From: Ferruginibacter sp.
GTDB lineage: Bacteria > Bacteroidota > Bacteroidia > Chitinophagales > Chitinophagaceae
Length of the DNA: 50,434 nucleotides
Assembly (NCBI GenBank): GCA_019638575.1
Contig: JAHBTN010000011.1
Span: 71,180 to 121,613, forward strand
Reading direction: 5' to 3'
Shown: positions 23,955-34,089 of the stretch, in pieces
How positions within the stretch are numbered: position 1 is the stretch's first letter
How the letters are laid out: every line of letters starts with the position of its first letter
Position numbers and translations under genes: made by a program
Notes under the pieces: model-generated
The model's input: the letters and a program-made list of their open reading frames with translations, nothing else
Database searches by the model: none
Told to the model about the DNA's origin: nothing

Positions 23955-26435
23955 TCAGAAAGATATCCTTATTTGTTCATCTTCATTTTTTATAACAACA
24001 TTAAAGGTATTGGCAGCATCGGCTTGCTGCTGTTGCCCAATAGGATCAAATGAAGATACCTGCGTTATGAAGGTATTTACATACGGTTGTAATGACACCT
24101 GTTTACCATTTACAGTTATATTTTTTGCATCTTTAAATCCATGTAATACCAACATGATGTTTTTGAATTTTGAATGAAAACTTCCTTCAGGTTTTTGTAA
24201 TATCAACTCATTTTGCTGTGCGTTATAATCCATTGTACGTTTATAAAAAACACCTTTTTCATAGTCGTAAGTTTTACCGTCATCTTCATAATATACATAA
24301 CTGTTTTGCATATTACCTTTATAAATATGCAGCATCAGCGTATCGGAAGGCATAAATGCAGTTGATTGCACCAGCGATTGCATGGGCAGGATGCTGCTTT
24401 CTTTTATATAAACCGGTAATTTATGTGTGCTTAACTCAATTATTTTTTCAGATGCTCCCGTTTGTGGTTTATCGTTGTACATATCATACCAGTTGCCGGG
24501 TGGAAAATATGCTTTTATAAAATTTTTATTACTTTCTACCGGTATTACCAATAATGAATGACCCAGCAAAAACTGGTTTTGAAATGCAGGATCATAAATT
24601 TTTGGGTTGAAAGTATTTTCTATTGCAAGCGATCTTACTACCGGCATACCGGTTTGTGCTGCTTCGTAAAATGTACTGTACAGGTAGGGCAATAATTTAT
24701 AACGAAGGCTGATATAATTGCGTGAAATTTCCGTCACTTCTTCGCCATAGGCCCAGGGTTCCGATGATTTTGTATTGATAGCAGTATGGTTGCGAAAATA
24801 AGGCATGAATGCGCCTAACTGTATCCATCTTGCATACAGGCCGGTTGACGGGTTGCCTGTAAACCCACCGATATCCATACCGGTGAATGCCACGCCGCTA
24901 AGGCCCAGGCTGTTTATTAACCGTACTCCCAGCAGCATGTGATCATCTTCCGATCGGTTATCACCCGTCCAAATTGCAGTGTAGCGTTGCAAACCTGCAT
25001 AGCCTGCACGGGTAAGTACAAAGGGCCGTTCGTTCGAAAACATCCTTGCTCCTTCATAACTGCTGCGTGTCATTTCAAGTGCATAAACATTACGTCCTTC
25101 CAAAAGAGATGTTTTTCTTCCTTCAAAATCAAAAATGATATTGCTGGGCATTTTTTGTCCCCAGGTGGCTATTTCGTTCATATCATTCCATATTCCCTTC
25201 ACTCCATTATCATTAAAAAATTTCATTTCGTTTTTCCAAAAGCTGCGTCCTTTTTCTGAAGTAAAATCAGGAAAGTAGCACCAGCCGGGCCATACCTGCC
25301 CGCTGTAATATTTACCATCGGGGTATTTTAAATATCCATCGGCTTTCAACCCTCTTTCAAATGCAGGCGCCCCGGGTTCAATCTTTATCCCCGGATCTAC
25401 TATCACTGTTGTTTCAAAACCCATTTCTTTAAGTTTGCCGGTAAGTTGTACAGGATTGGGGAAACGTTCTTTATCCCAGGTAAACAACTGGTATTTATCC
25501 ATGTAATGTATATCAAGGGTGATACCATCTGCAGGAATTTTTTTCTCCCTTAATGTTTGTGCAATGCGTAGCACTTCTGTATCGGGATAATAACTGTACC
25601 TGTTTTGCTGGTAACCCAAACTCCACAGGGGCGGCATTTTCATGCGGCCGGTTAATGAAGTGTATGCAGAGATGATACCTGCAATGCTTGTATCGTACAT
25701 GAAATAATAATTCATTTCGCCTCCACGTGCGCCAAAAGAAGAGAAGCGGTTGTTGCTGGCGCCAAAATTAAAATCGGTTTGATATGAGTTGTCTAAAAAA
25801 ATACCATAACTGATGTGATGATGAATGCCGATGTAAAACGGGATGCTGGAATAGATGGGGTCTTGCCCGGTACTGTAACCAAATGCATCTGTGTTCCAGT
25901 TGGTATAACCATTTCCCCGCCTGTCTAAATTGCCTGTTTTTTCGCCCAGGCCAATAAACCTTTCAGCATCCTGCATAGTTTTATATGTAGTAACTTCTTC
26001 GCTAACCCATGATGTATTTAATCCTTCTTCATCTTTATTTATTAAATCGCCGGCTGCTGTATAAAAGCTGATGTTGAATGGCTCTTTTAATATTTTTACT
26101 TTGATTGCATTGGTGCTGATGTTCACCTGGTTTTTATCTTCAGTAATTTTTGCATCAGTTGTTTGCGGCTGCATGATGACGGCATAAGACTGATCGGGTT
26201 TTAATTTTTGCTTATCAATACGCACCCTGATGATATGGGGAGAATAAACTGTAATGAGTGCATGTGCATTTTGAGTAGTGATGTTTACCTGTTGCCCTTT
26301 TATTTGAACCGACGTGATGTTACCAATTTCCTTAACCGGGTTTTGAGCCAAAGATTTTTCACTTATAAAGAAAACGAAGGCAAGCAATATAATAATAACT
26401 GATGTTTTGCTACTGCAGATATTTTTAAGTTGCAT
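23955..26435 (-). CDS. GH31 alpha-glucosidase, exported
   Basis: This 826-residue protein has a signal peptide (VIIILLAFVFFISEKSLAQ). The N-terminal beta-sandwich contains WNTDAFGYSTGQDPIYSSIP. The catalytic barrel holds the nucleophile in KGIWNDMNEIATWG (D418) and the acid/base in WTGDNRSEDDHMLL (D492). A C-terminal beta domain has YYEDDGKTYDYEKGVF. This is the layout of GH31 alpha-glucosidases, which release glucose from the non-reducing ends of malto-oligosaccharides; alpha-xylosidase is the main alternative. It lies between the Sus genes and pfkA on the same strand and fits a SusB-like step, though SusB itself is GH97. Confidence 0.93.
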   Translation of the reverse strand: MQLKNICSSKTSVIIILLAFVFFISEKSLAQNPVKEIGNITSVQIKGQQVNITTQNAHALITVYSPHIIRVRIDKQKLKPDQSYAVIMQPQTTDAKITEDKNQVNISTNAIKVKILKEPFNISFYTAAGDLINKDEEGLNTSWVSEEVTTYKTMQDAERFIGLGEKTGNLDRRGNGYTNWNTDAFGYSTGQDPIYSSIPFYIGIHHHISYGIFLDNSYQTDFNFGASNNRFSSFGARGGEMNYYFMYDTSIAGIISAYTSLTGRMKMPPLWSLGYQQNRYSYYPDTEVLRIAQTLREKKIPADGITLDIHYMDKYQLFTWDKERFPNPVQLTGKLKEMGFETTVIVDPGIKIEPGAPAFERGLKADGYLKYPDGKYYSGQVWPGWCYFPDFTSEKGRSFWKNEMKFFNDNGVKGIWNDMNEIATWGQKMPSNIIFDFEGRKTSLLEGRNVYALEMTRSSYEGARMFSNERPFVLTRAGYAGLQRYTAIWTGDNRSEDDHMLLGVRLINSLGLSGVAFTGMDIGGFTGNPSTGLYARWIQLGAFMPYFRNHTAINTKSSEPWAYGEEVTEISRNYISLRYKLLPYLYSTFYEAAQTGMPVVRSLAIENTFNPKIYDPAFQNQFLLGHSLLVIPVESNKNFIKAYFPPGNWYDMYNDKPQTGASEKIIELSTHKLPVYIKESSILPMQSLVQSTAFMPSDTLMLHIYKGNMQNSYVYYEDDGKTYDYEKGVFYKRTMDYNAQQNELILQKPEGSFHSKFKNIMLVLHGFKDAKNITVNGKQVSLQPYVNTFITQVSSFDPIGQQQQADAANTFNVVIKNEDEQIRISF

Positions 26436-26491
26436 GTTGTATTAATTTTTAAAATTTTCTTTTCAATCCTGCATCCAATAACACTAAATTT

Positions 26492-26521
26492 AAAAGGGCT
26501 GACAAACCTGTCAACCCTTTT
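26492..26521. terminator. Strong bidirectional hairpin between the sus operon and the GH31 gene
   Basis: Arms AAAAGGGCTGACA (26492-26504) and TGTCAACCCTTTT (26509-26521) pair with a single mismatch around AACC. The A-rich start gives a T-run for minus-strand transcripts leaving the SusE/F-like gene, which ends at 26592. A weaker second stem (CTATTT/AAATAG, 26542-26557) lies in between. Some termination before the GH31 gene is likely. Confidence 0.6.
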
Positions 26522-26591
26522 AAAAATACCGATGCAAAACTCTATTTAGCCAAATAGTTTTTTACGGCTTTACAGGTTTTTCAATGGTTAA

Positions 26592-28373
26592 TTAGTTAAT
26601 GGTTACTGTTTGTAAATTTTCATTTAAAGTAATTGTGTATGTACCGGCTGTTGCAGGTGTTTTAAAGTTAGCGCCACCTTCCCATTTAATAGCTCTTGGC
26701 GTACCAACCGATTGGCTGCCGCCACTATTATCTTCATAATCAAATGCACCCCAATCGGCTCCTGCTAAAAATTTAATATCCTTATTAGCTTCTAAGTCGA
26801 GTGTTTTAGTCCAGATACCATTACCCATATAAGTCATTTGTGGTGATGCGCCTGGGTTCCATGCAGGAACGCCTGTTATGCCATCACCAACAATTCTCAT
26901 TTCGGTGCCGGGGCTTGTAAAATATTTTACATTATCCCTGTCACGTCCATCCCAAATAACACGGTAACGGCCTGCTGTAGCATAATCATTAAAGTTTGTA
27001 CCGTTAACTTCCAAAGTGCTTCCATCGCCACCGGTAGATCCATAGCTTCTTGTTTCGTCAACTGTATTGCTGCCATTATTCCATTGGTCATTATCTATCA
27101 GTTTCCATCCACCCGATGTAAAATCGGTAAGACCAACAAATAAGTTGGTGCCTGCATTGCCTAAAGCATAATTAGGAAACACACCCGGAGGGTTCCATCC
27201 TGCACCTGTTGCACCACCTACAAAACCCATCCTGCCTTGCATAATGTTATATGTTAAATTACTTACGTTAACCGATACCCTATAGTAACCAGAAGATGCT
27301 ACTGAAAAGTTTGCACCATTTTGAGATAACACACCACCGCTTCCGCCATAGTTTACATCCCAGCTACGGCCTGCAGTAACCTTAAATTCAGAGCCGGCAG
27401 GTAAATAAATATAGATGTAATACATTTTATTGAAAACAGCCGAACGCAGGTCTCTTATAAGTTCGGGTGCTGTTCCGGGATCCCAGTTATTACCATTGCC
27501 TGTAGCAGCCTGGTAGCCGCCCGGTAAATACAAACGTAAAATAGGAACATAACTTTGTATGGTAACATTTACAACATTTGAGTATAATGTAGTTCCGTTT
27601 GCTGTTACTCCTTTAACCCTGAATTCAACTTTACCACTATTACCATACGGAATACCAGAGGCAAAAGAGATATCATTCATCTCACCTTGCGTAAATGTTT
27701 TTGATAAATCCGAATTAATATTAACTTCCTGTGGTGCCACAAAGTTTTTGCCGGCAGAATCGTATTGCAAAGTATAATTTACAACGCCGGTAAAACCTTT
27801 AAATGTGGGTGTCCACGAAAAAGTGTTGGAAGGGGATGAAGCTGTTGCCAACTGGCATGTTACAGATGTATTTTGAGTGAAAAGTACTGATGGATCAGCA
27901 AATGGTTTTACTTTAACAGTAATAACATTCGACAGGTAACGCTGGTTATTATTGGCATAAGATGAGGTAAGTATAAGATCGATACTTTGCTCTACACCAA
28001 CTTTAAAACCAATGTTTAGCAGGTAGGCATTTAATTCACGCCCTGTCATGGTTGTAGATAAAGCACCTACTACTGTTTTAGTGTTATTGATTGCACCAAA
28101 AGATTTATTGGTTGAATCAATTGTAAGGATATATTTTGTATGCGATAAGTCGGTTGCATATTTTGGATCGGTCCAGGAAAATGTAATTACAACATTGTTA
28201 GAATCGGCAAGGGTAGGGGCTACACTTGCAACCGAACTGCTAAGCACAGGAGAAATACCATCGGCATAAACCGGTAAGGATTCCACCTTTTTCAGGTTAT
28301 CGGTTTTATTACATGCAGCAAAGAATACAATCGTGATAAACGAAGCTGCAAGAAGTTTTAAAATATTTTTCAT
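26592..28373 (-). CDS. SusE/SusF-like starch-binding outer-membrane lipoprotein
   Basis: This 593-residue protein starts with a signal and lipobox (FITIVFFAAC21NKTDN). Two SusE-type Ig-like domains follow (about 35-150 and 160-275). Two or more C-terminal carbohydrate-binding sandwiches come next: the first around LRLYLPGGYQAATGNGNNWD, a middle one around GRMGFVGGATGAGWNPPGVF, and the last with MRIVGDGITGVPAWNPGASP and IKFLAGADWGAFDYEDN. Aromatic residues in the W-x-P segments would contact starch. It is surface-anchored and should hold substrate near SusC/SusD. It is the last gene of the susCDE run, 36 bp after the shorter SusE-like gene. Confidence 0.9.
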   Translation of the reverse strand: MKNILKLLAASFITIVFFAACNKTDNLKKVESLPVYADGISPVLSSSVASVAPTLADSNNVVITFSWTDPKYATDLSHTKYILTIDSTNKSFGAINNTKTVVGALSTTMTGRELNAYLLNIGFKVGVEQSIDLILTSSYANNNQRYLSNVITVKVKPFADPSVLFTQNTSVTCQLATASSPSNTFSWTPTFKGFTGVVNYTLQYDSAGKNFVAPQEVNINSDLSKTFTQGEMNDISFASGIPYGNSGKVEFRVKGVTANGTTLYSNVVNVTIQSYVPILRLYLPGGYQAATGNGNNWDPGTAPELIRDLRSAVFNKMYYIYIYLPAGSEFKVTAGRSWDVNYGGSGGVLSQNGANFSVASSGYYRVSVNVSNLTYNIMQGRMGFVGGATGAGWNPPGVFPNYALGNAGTNLFVGLTDFTSGGWKLIDNDQWNNGSNTVDETRSYGSTGGDGSTLEVNGTNFNDYATAGRYRVIWDGRDRDNVKYFTSPGTEMRIVGDGITGVPAWNPGASPQMTYMGNGIWTKTLDLEANKDIKFLAGADWGAFDYEDNSGGSQSVGTPRAIKWEGGANFKTPATAGTYTITLNENLQTVTIN

Positions 28374-28409
28374 AAAAAATTATTTAACGTTTAAGGCAAT
28401 CGTGTTTAC

Positions 28410-29267
28410 TTATAATTTGGTTAATGTATAAGTACCTGCTTGAAAATTCACTTCTATCTTATAGTTACCGGCACCGGGTGATGGGAATTGAGGGTCTGAA
28501 TCTTTTTTCTCAAAATCGCCAAAAAGTTTTGCTGTACCGTCTAATGCATGGTATTGCGAAGACCAAACGCCTTGTTCCTGTATGAGTTTATAACCACCGG
28601 TAGCATTGAAAGTAATGGTACCTACATAATGCAATACATCGGTAGGTGAAGCTCTTCCAATTTTTTGTGTTACATCATAAGGAGGTGGTAAAGGATTGGT
28701 CCAGCCAGAAGCAACTGCATCGCCTACAACCCATAAATTACCATCAAGATATAAGTTAGCTTCGGTGCCTGGTGGCTCTACAACAAAATCAAGATAGTTG
28801 GTGATTGTAATGGTAAGTACATTTGAGTATAAAGGCACGCTACCATTACCCAATGTTGATTTTATTCTGAACTGCATTTGGTGTGGTTGGTTGTATTGCA
28901 GTTCCATCTTCGTTAAAAAGATGTTTATTTCTTTTACTGTAAGTGTAACAGATAAATTTGCACTGATGGCTTTTTCCTGTAATCTTGGATTGCTGAAATT
29001 AGAACCAGCAGTATCTACCTGTAAGATATACGAAACAGTTTGAGAACTGGCACCTGTGTTAAATTCATAATCGGGGTTTGTCCAATTGAATGTAATGGCA
29101 GGGTTATCTTTATTTATTTTTAATAACACTTGCGGATCTGTAGAAGTTGCAGAAAGATGAGGATTGGTACCTCCTAAGAAATACACCCTGTTCTCATCTT
29201 TTTTACAAGATAGCATAATAGCAGTTATTGCTATAACGCCCGATAATAGTTTGATAATATTTTTCAT
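28410..29267 (-). CDS. SusE-domain outer-membrane lipoprotein (short)
   Basis: This protein is about 285 residues from the ATG at 29267; a TTG nine bases upstream is less likely. The signal ends in a lipobox (AITAIMLSC20KKDEN). One SusE-type Ig domain (about 30-155) has the same pattern as its larger neighbour: an NPAITFNWTNPDYEF strand, then the LTVKEINIFLTKM helix. One C-terminal binding domain (about 175-285) contains LYLDGNLWVVGDAVASGWTN. It is co-transcribed, 16 bp after SusD. It looks like a shortened version of the next gene with fewer starch-binding domains. Confidence 0.87.
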   Translation of the reverse strand: MKNIIKLLSGVIAITAIMLSCKKDENRVYFLGGTNPHLSATSTDPQVLLKINKDNPAITFNWTNPDYEFNTGASSQTVSYILQVDTAGSNFSNPRLQEKAISANLSVTLTVKEINIFLTKMELQYNQPHQMQFRIKSTLGNGSVPLYSNVLTITITNYLDFVVEPPGTEANLYLDGNLWVVGDAVASGWTNPLPPPYDVTQKIGRASPTDVLHYVGTITFNATGGYKLIQEQGVWSSQYHALDGTAKLFGDFEKKDSDPQFPSPGAGNYKIEVNFQAGTYTLTKL

Positions 29268-29292
29268 AAAAAACAATTTTTATTTTTTCTGA

Positions 29293-30903
29293 TTAATAGC
29301 CTGGGTTTTGTGTAAGGTTGGGGTTAGCAACTAAATTAGAAGCCGGGATGGGGAACAGGTTGTATTTAGAATCTACTGCTGTTCCGCTTGAAACACCGCC
29401 TTTCCATGGCCATAAATAAGCGCCTGTTGTAAGTAAGCCATAGCGTATTAAGTCTGTACGGCGATGCCCTTCCCAATATAATTCCCTTCCTCTTTCATCA
29501 AGTATATATTGTAAGGTTAACTGGCCGGTAGAAATATTACCGGATGTATTGCCATAAGCTCTTTCCCTAATCAGGTTCATGTAAGAAAGCGCTGTGGCAA
29601 CATCACCACCTGTGCCACCACGTAAAACAGCTTCGGCATAAATCAGGTACATTTCCGGTAAACGGAACACGGGAAAATCAACATCGGCAAAATCTTTTTT
29701 AGAATCAGAAACCGGCCCGCCATCTGAACGGATGTTTACATATTTTTTTACATGCGGCCCTTGTTCAAAATTACTTACATCGTTTATTACAAGCTGTGCC
29801 GGGCCTGTACCATATTTAGATGTGGTGAACATGGCACGCTGATCGGTTGCGCCGGTAAGGTCAGTAAAGAGGCTAACATGTGCCGCTGTAGATCGGTAAC
29901 CAAACCAACCGCCACCTACACCATATTCTGCATTATCGTTACCACAAGCTGCATGTACAAAGAATGTAGTATTACCATAAGCCTGTGTTTTGACTCCATC
30001 ACAATTAATGGCAAACATAAACTCGTTTTTAGCTTTATCATTATCTGCCATAAACACTCTTGCATAGCCAGGGTATAAAGTATAACCAGCATCAATCACT
30101 TTTTTTGCATAGGTAATAGCATCGGTATATCTTGTAGTACCTGTGTAAACGCCAGCATTTAAATACATGCGGGCTAACAATGCCCAGGCAGCACCCTGGT
30201 CAACACGGCCATATTCAATAGTACGTGCAGGGGCCAGGTCGCCATCAATAGCTTTCAGTTCGGTTTCAATATATGCAAACAGGTCATTACGGCTTATTTC
30301 TCTTGGTAAATTGGCTCCCACCTTATCATCTTCTGTAATAAAAGTTGATTTACCAAAAAGGTCCATCATTACCCAATAATTAAAGGCACGCAAAAACCTT
30401 ACTTCGGCAACCGAATTTTTTATATCAGCAGCATCGGAACCTGATATACCACGTTCGGCCAATTTAGCATCGGTGCTTTCACGCAAGTATTCATTTATCA
30501 AAGTGATATTGTATATCGGCCTAGCGTAAATTCCTTTTAAGAATGGATCGGCACTGGTGAATTTAAGGTTATGAAAATCATGGATGGTTTGATCGTTCCA
30601 AGATACTACAGCTTCATCTGTTGGTAACTCTTCGCAATTGAATAACATCCTAATGAATGCCACTTGCGAACCTTCATCTAGCCCGCCGCTTATATCAGGG
30701 TTGCCTGCAGGGCCGGCATTACCGGTAATACTTAGTGTGCCATAAATTTTTGCCAGCACACTCTTATAACCTGCGGCCGTAGCGTAGGCTTTTTCCGGCG
30801 TAAGGTCATTAGTAGGGTATAGATCCAGTTTTTTAGCACATGAACTAACAGCCATGGCCATCACCAGCAAACCTGCTACATATTTAATTAGTTTATTTTT
30901 CAT
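29293..30903 (-). CDS. SusD/RagB family nutrient-binding lipoprotein
   Basis: This 536-residue lipoprotein (MAMAVSSC22AKKLDLYPTN) begins the mature part with the LDLYPTNDLTPEKAYAT pattern of SusD proteins. It carries the tetratricopeptide-like helices (EVRFLRAFNYWVMMDLFGKS, then QGAAWALLARMYLNAGVYTG). The conserved end is FRLPEMYLIYAEAVLRGG, followed by a RGRELYWEGHRRTDLIRYG block. It caps SusC and hands glycans to it. It lies 20 bp after susC, and the neighbours point to starch or maltodextrin as ligand. Confidence 0.96.
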   Translation of the reverse strand: MKNKLIKYVAGLLVMAMAVSSCAKKLDLYPTNDLTPEKAYATAAGYKSVLAKIYGTLSITGNAGPAGNPDISGGLDEGSQVAFIRMLFNCEELPTDEAVVSWNDQTIHDFHNLKFTSADPFLKGIYARPIYNITLINEYLRESTDAKLAERGISGSDAADIKNSVAEVRFLRAFNYWVMMDLFGKSTFITEDDKVGANLPREISRNDLFAYIETELKAIDGDLAPARTIEYGRVDQGAAWALLARMYLNAGVYTGTTRYTDAITYAKKVIDAGYTLYPGYARVFMADNDKAKNEFMFAINCDGVKTQAYGNTTFFVHAACGNDNAEYGVGGGWFGYRSTAAHVSLFTDLTGATDQRAMFTTSKYGTGPAQLVINDVSNFEQGPHVKKYVNIRSDGGPVSDSKKDFADVDFPVFRLPEMYLIYAEAVLRGGTGGDVATALSYMNLIRERAYGNTSGNISTGQLTLQYILDERGRELYWEGHRRTDLIRYGLLTTGAYLWPWKGGVSSGTAVDSKYNLFPIPASNLVANPNLTQNPGY

Positions 30904-30923
30904 ATCAATCGTTATTTAATTTT

Positions 30924-33900
30924 TTAAAAATCTAAATTTAAGCCCAGTGAAAATGTACGTGGCCTTGGGTAAATATTGTTATCTACACCACTGTCATTTG
31001 CATTTTCGGGATCAAGGCCTTTGTAATTTGATATTACAAATACATTTTGTATGCTTGCTGATATACGTAAGCTGGCTTTGTTGTTTAATATCTTGCCCAC
31101 ATTGTAACCCAGGTTAATATTATCTAACCTGAAGAAAGAGGCGTTCTCGATATAATAATCACTTAGGTATTGATTATTTGAAAAACCTGTTACTAAGTAA
31201 TTGGCTGAAGCATTACCAACAAATGCAATTGGATTTTTAATTTGACGTAATACACCGTTATTAGAATTGAAGTTATTATACAGGTATGCTCCCAAAGCGC
31301 CATGCCCTGTTAAGCCCAGCGAGAATTTTTTAAATGTAACCTGTGTGTTTACACCAAAAAATACATCAGCCGCAGGTTTTTTATAATAATAACGGTCGTT
31401 TTCATCTATGCTTCCATCTCGGTTTAAATCTTCATAAAGTCCTTCAATAGGCTTACCGGTTGATGGATCATATACTTGCTTATATACATAATAAGTATAA
31501 GGGCTATATCCAATATTAAACCTTCCTATATTATTTCCGGTACCACCGGCAATACCGCTTACTTCAATTCCTTTAAAATTTGGATCATCTTGTTTAAGCA
31601 AGTTGGTAATTTTTCTTGTGTTATAGGTTACATTAAAACCAAAGTCCCATGTTAAGTTATTCTTTTTAACAGGAGTTGTATTAAGAGTAAATTCAACACC
31701 TTTATTTTCCATATTACCTACGTTAGTAAGTAATTGAATATCGAAATTAGCACCGGGAGCAACCGGTACAACGCTTAACAGGTCTTTTGTTTTTTTGTAG
31801 TAATAATCAAATGAGCCTGAAATTCTGTTATTGGCAAAACCAAAGTCAATACCAAAGTTGGTTGTTGTAGTGGTTTCCCATTTCCTGTCGGGGTCATAAG
31901 CCGAAGGCCTTAAGAAACTATAATAAGTATTTCCAAATTGATATTGGGCTGATGCAGTACTATAAGAATAGTAAGGTAAGTATGAATAGTAAGGTATTCC
32001 ATCCTGCTGCCCTGTAGAACCCCAGCCAAACCTGAATTTAAGGTCGCTGATAGCATTAGACGATTTAAAGAACTCCTGTTTAAGCCTCCATGCTACTGCT
32101 ACAGCAGGGAAATAACCTACCCTGTTATCTTTCGAAAATTTAGAACTTGCATCCCTTCTTAATGATGCTGTGATAAGGTATTTATCAGCAATGGTCAGGT
32201 TTATCCTGCCAAGATAAGATTCTAGCCTGTATTCTGGCTTATCTGTTAAAAATGTAGGTTGCGAATTTTCAATGGTGTCTTTTAACTGAGGTTTGGTAGG
32301 ATCTGAAATTGCCCTATAGCTAAATGCAGCATAATTCTTAACATTAGTAATAAAATCCTGGTAGCTATGGCCTACTAAAACATCAAACTTTGTTTTTAAT
32401 TTTTTAATATCTTTTGTATAGAAAAGCTGTACATCGGCAATGGTATTTTTCTTTCCTTGCTCGTAGTGAACTTTGCGGCCACCAGTTTTATAATTTGTAG
32501 CTAACAACGAATCGGTGTTATCATCACCTTTTCCGTATGCATTATCTATACCCAGGTTTACGAGTACATGTAAATCGGGTAACCAATGCAGTTTATAATC
32601 TAACTGTACATTTCCAATAAGGCGGTTTACGTTTGACCGGTTATTCCTTAAATCTAACAAGGCTACCGGGTTACGTGTTGCAAGATCCATAAGCGTCCCA
32701 TTACCATCCAGCCATTCGTAATATCCACCAAATTTGCCAGAAGCGCTGTTAATATCTTGAGTTGGATCAAACGCAATGGCAGAGCCTATTGCACCACCAT
32801 CGGCAAACCTGTTTTTGGTATTGCTTACTTTTAAAGAAAGGTTTACACTTAAGTGGTCATCAAAAAATTTAGGGCTTAAATTTAAAGAACCGCTTAATCG
32901 TTTAAAATTATCTGTCTTTAAAATACCGTCTTGTGTTAAGAACCCGGCCGAAATCCTGAATGGGATATTTTTTAATGCTCCACTTGCACTAATATTATTG
33001 TCCCAGCCAAAAGCAGGCCTGTAAATTTCTTTTTGCCAGTCGGTATTGGCCGTGCCCAGTAAAGTTTGATATGTAGTGTTTCCTGTTAAAGCAGCATCTT
33101 TATTTATGATATCCCTCACTTCATCGCCCGAAAGCACTTTAACTGTTTTACCAACAATACCGGTTGATAATTGAGTATTGAAGTTAAATCTTACTTTTCC
33201 CTTGTTGCCTTTTTTAGTGGTGATGATGAGTACACCGTTTGATGCTCTTGAACCATACAATGCTGTTGCAGATGCATCTTTTAAAACACTCATGCTTTCA
33301 ATATCGTTAGGGTTAATAGTATTTAACAGGTTTCCTGAACCTGATATACCATTACCTTCTACAGGTACACCATCAATAACCAGCAATGGGCTGTTACTTG
33401 CATTTAATGAAGCACCGCCCCTGATGCGGATACGGCTTCCGCCACCCGGCGAACCGCCACCGGTGGTAACTTCCAGGCCGGCAACTTTACCCTGCAATAA
33501 TTGCTCAGATGAGTTTACTACGCCTTTTTGAAAATCTTTTGCCGATACAGATGTAACAGAACCTGTAAGGTCGCCTTTGCGCCTTGTGCCGTAAGCAACC
33601 ACTACCAGTTCATCTAACTGTTGGTTGGCTTTTACAAAAGTTACATTTACTACTGTATTGCCACCAATACTTATTTCCTGGCGGCTATAGCCTACCGACG
33701 TAAATACTAAAGTGGCAGTAGGTACGGTATTTATCGAATAATTACCGTTGCCATCTGTTTGTGTGGCTGTTTTTGTACCTTTTACTGTAACGGTAACACC
33801 GGCCACTGGTGTCCCATCTTTCGAATCAGTTACTTTACCAGTTACCTTGTTCTGAGATGATGCTGCAAAAGAAAATAGCAGCATAGAAAAAGAAAGCAGC

Positions 33901-33935
33901 AAAAACTGAAAAATTTTAATAGGAATTTTTCTCAT
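30924..33935 (-). CDS. SusC/RagA family TonB-linked outer-membrane transporter
   Basis: From the ATG at 33935 (MRKIPIKIFQFLLLSFSMLL) this protein is 1003 residues; an upstream TTG at 33965 is in frame but less likely. A carboxypeptidase-regulatory-like domain (about 30-110) is followed by the SusC plug motifs DELVVVAYGTRRKGDLTGSV, INPNDIESMSVLKDASATAL and YGSRASNGVLIITTKKG. The long barrel ends FSLGLNLDF. It imports oligosaccharides with SusD using TonB energy. It is first in a susC-susD-susE-susE/F operon. A palindrome with a GTGTA half-site overlaps its expected transcription start. Confidence 0.96.
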   Translation of the reverse strand: MRKIPIKIFQFLLLSFSMLLFSFAASSQNKVTGKVTDSKDGTPVAGVTVTVKGTKTATQTDGNGNYSINTVPTATLVFTSVGYSRQEISIGGNTVVNVTFVKANQQLDELVVVAYGTRRKGDLTGSVTSVSAKDFQKGVVNSSEQLLQGKVAGLEVTTGGGSPGGGSRIRIRGGASLNASNSPLLVIDGVPVEGNGISGSGNLLNTINPNDIESMSVLKDASATALYGSRASNGVLIITTKKGNKGKVRFNFNTQLSTGIVGKTVKVLSGDEVRDIINKDAALTGNTTYQTLLGTANTDWQKEIYRPAFGWDNNISASGALKNIPFRISAGFLTQDGILKTDNFKRLSGSLNLSPKFFDDHLSVNLSLKVSNTKNRFADGGAIGSAIAFDPTQDINSASGKFGGYYEWLDGNGTLMDLATRNPVALLDLRNNRSNVNRLIGNVQLDYKLHWLPDLHVLVNLGIDNAYGKGDDNTDSLLATNYKTGGRKVHYEQGKKNTIADVQLFYTKDIKKLKTKFDVLVGHSYQDFITNVKNYAAFSYRAISDPTKPQLKDTIENSQPTFLTDKPEYRLESYLGRINLTIADKYLITASLRRDASSKFSKDNRVGYFPAVAVAWRLKQEFFKSSNAISDLKFRFGWGSTGQQDGIPYYSYLPYYSYSTASAQYQFGNTYYSFLRPSAYDPDRKWETTTTTNFGIDFGFANNRISGSFDYYYKKTKDLLSVVPVAPGANFDIQLLTNVGNMENKGVEFTLNTTPVKKNNLTWDFGFNVTYNTRKITNLLKQDDPNFKGIEVSGIAGGTGNNIGRFNIGYSPYTYYVYKQVYDPSTGKPIEGLYEDLNRDGSIDENDRYYYKKPAADVFFGVNTQVTFKKFSLGLTGHGALGAYLYNNFNSNNGVLRQIKNPIAFVGNASANYLVTGFSNNQYLSDYYIENASFFRLDNINLGYNVGKILNNKASLRISASIQNVFVISNYKGLDPENANDSGVDNNIYPRPRTFSLGLNLDF

Positions 33936-33983
33936 AATACAAGCTTTTGTTTTTAAAGTATGCAATCAAGTTTTTATATTATC

Positions 33984-33998
33984 GTGTAAAACTTACGC
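33984..33998 (-). promoter_or_regulatory. Candidate operator at the susC promoter
   Basis: GTGTAA and TTACGC flank AAC: a palindrome with one mismatch. On the minus strand it lies immediately after a TACTTTACTTTG stretch that serves as a plausible -7 region, so it covers the transcription start. Two related palindromes lie at 39261-39281 and 39359-39373. Confidence 0.4.
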
Positions 33999-34089
33999 AA
34001 AGTAAAGTATTTTCCGATAATATCATTTTTTTGTTAAATTTTTTTATTAAGATAAAGGCTAATAATTTGTACAAATGCAGAAAAGTTAT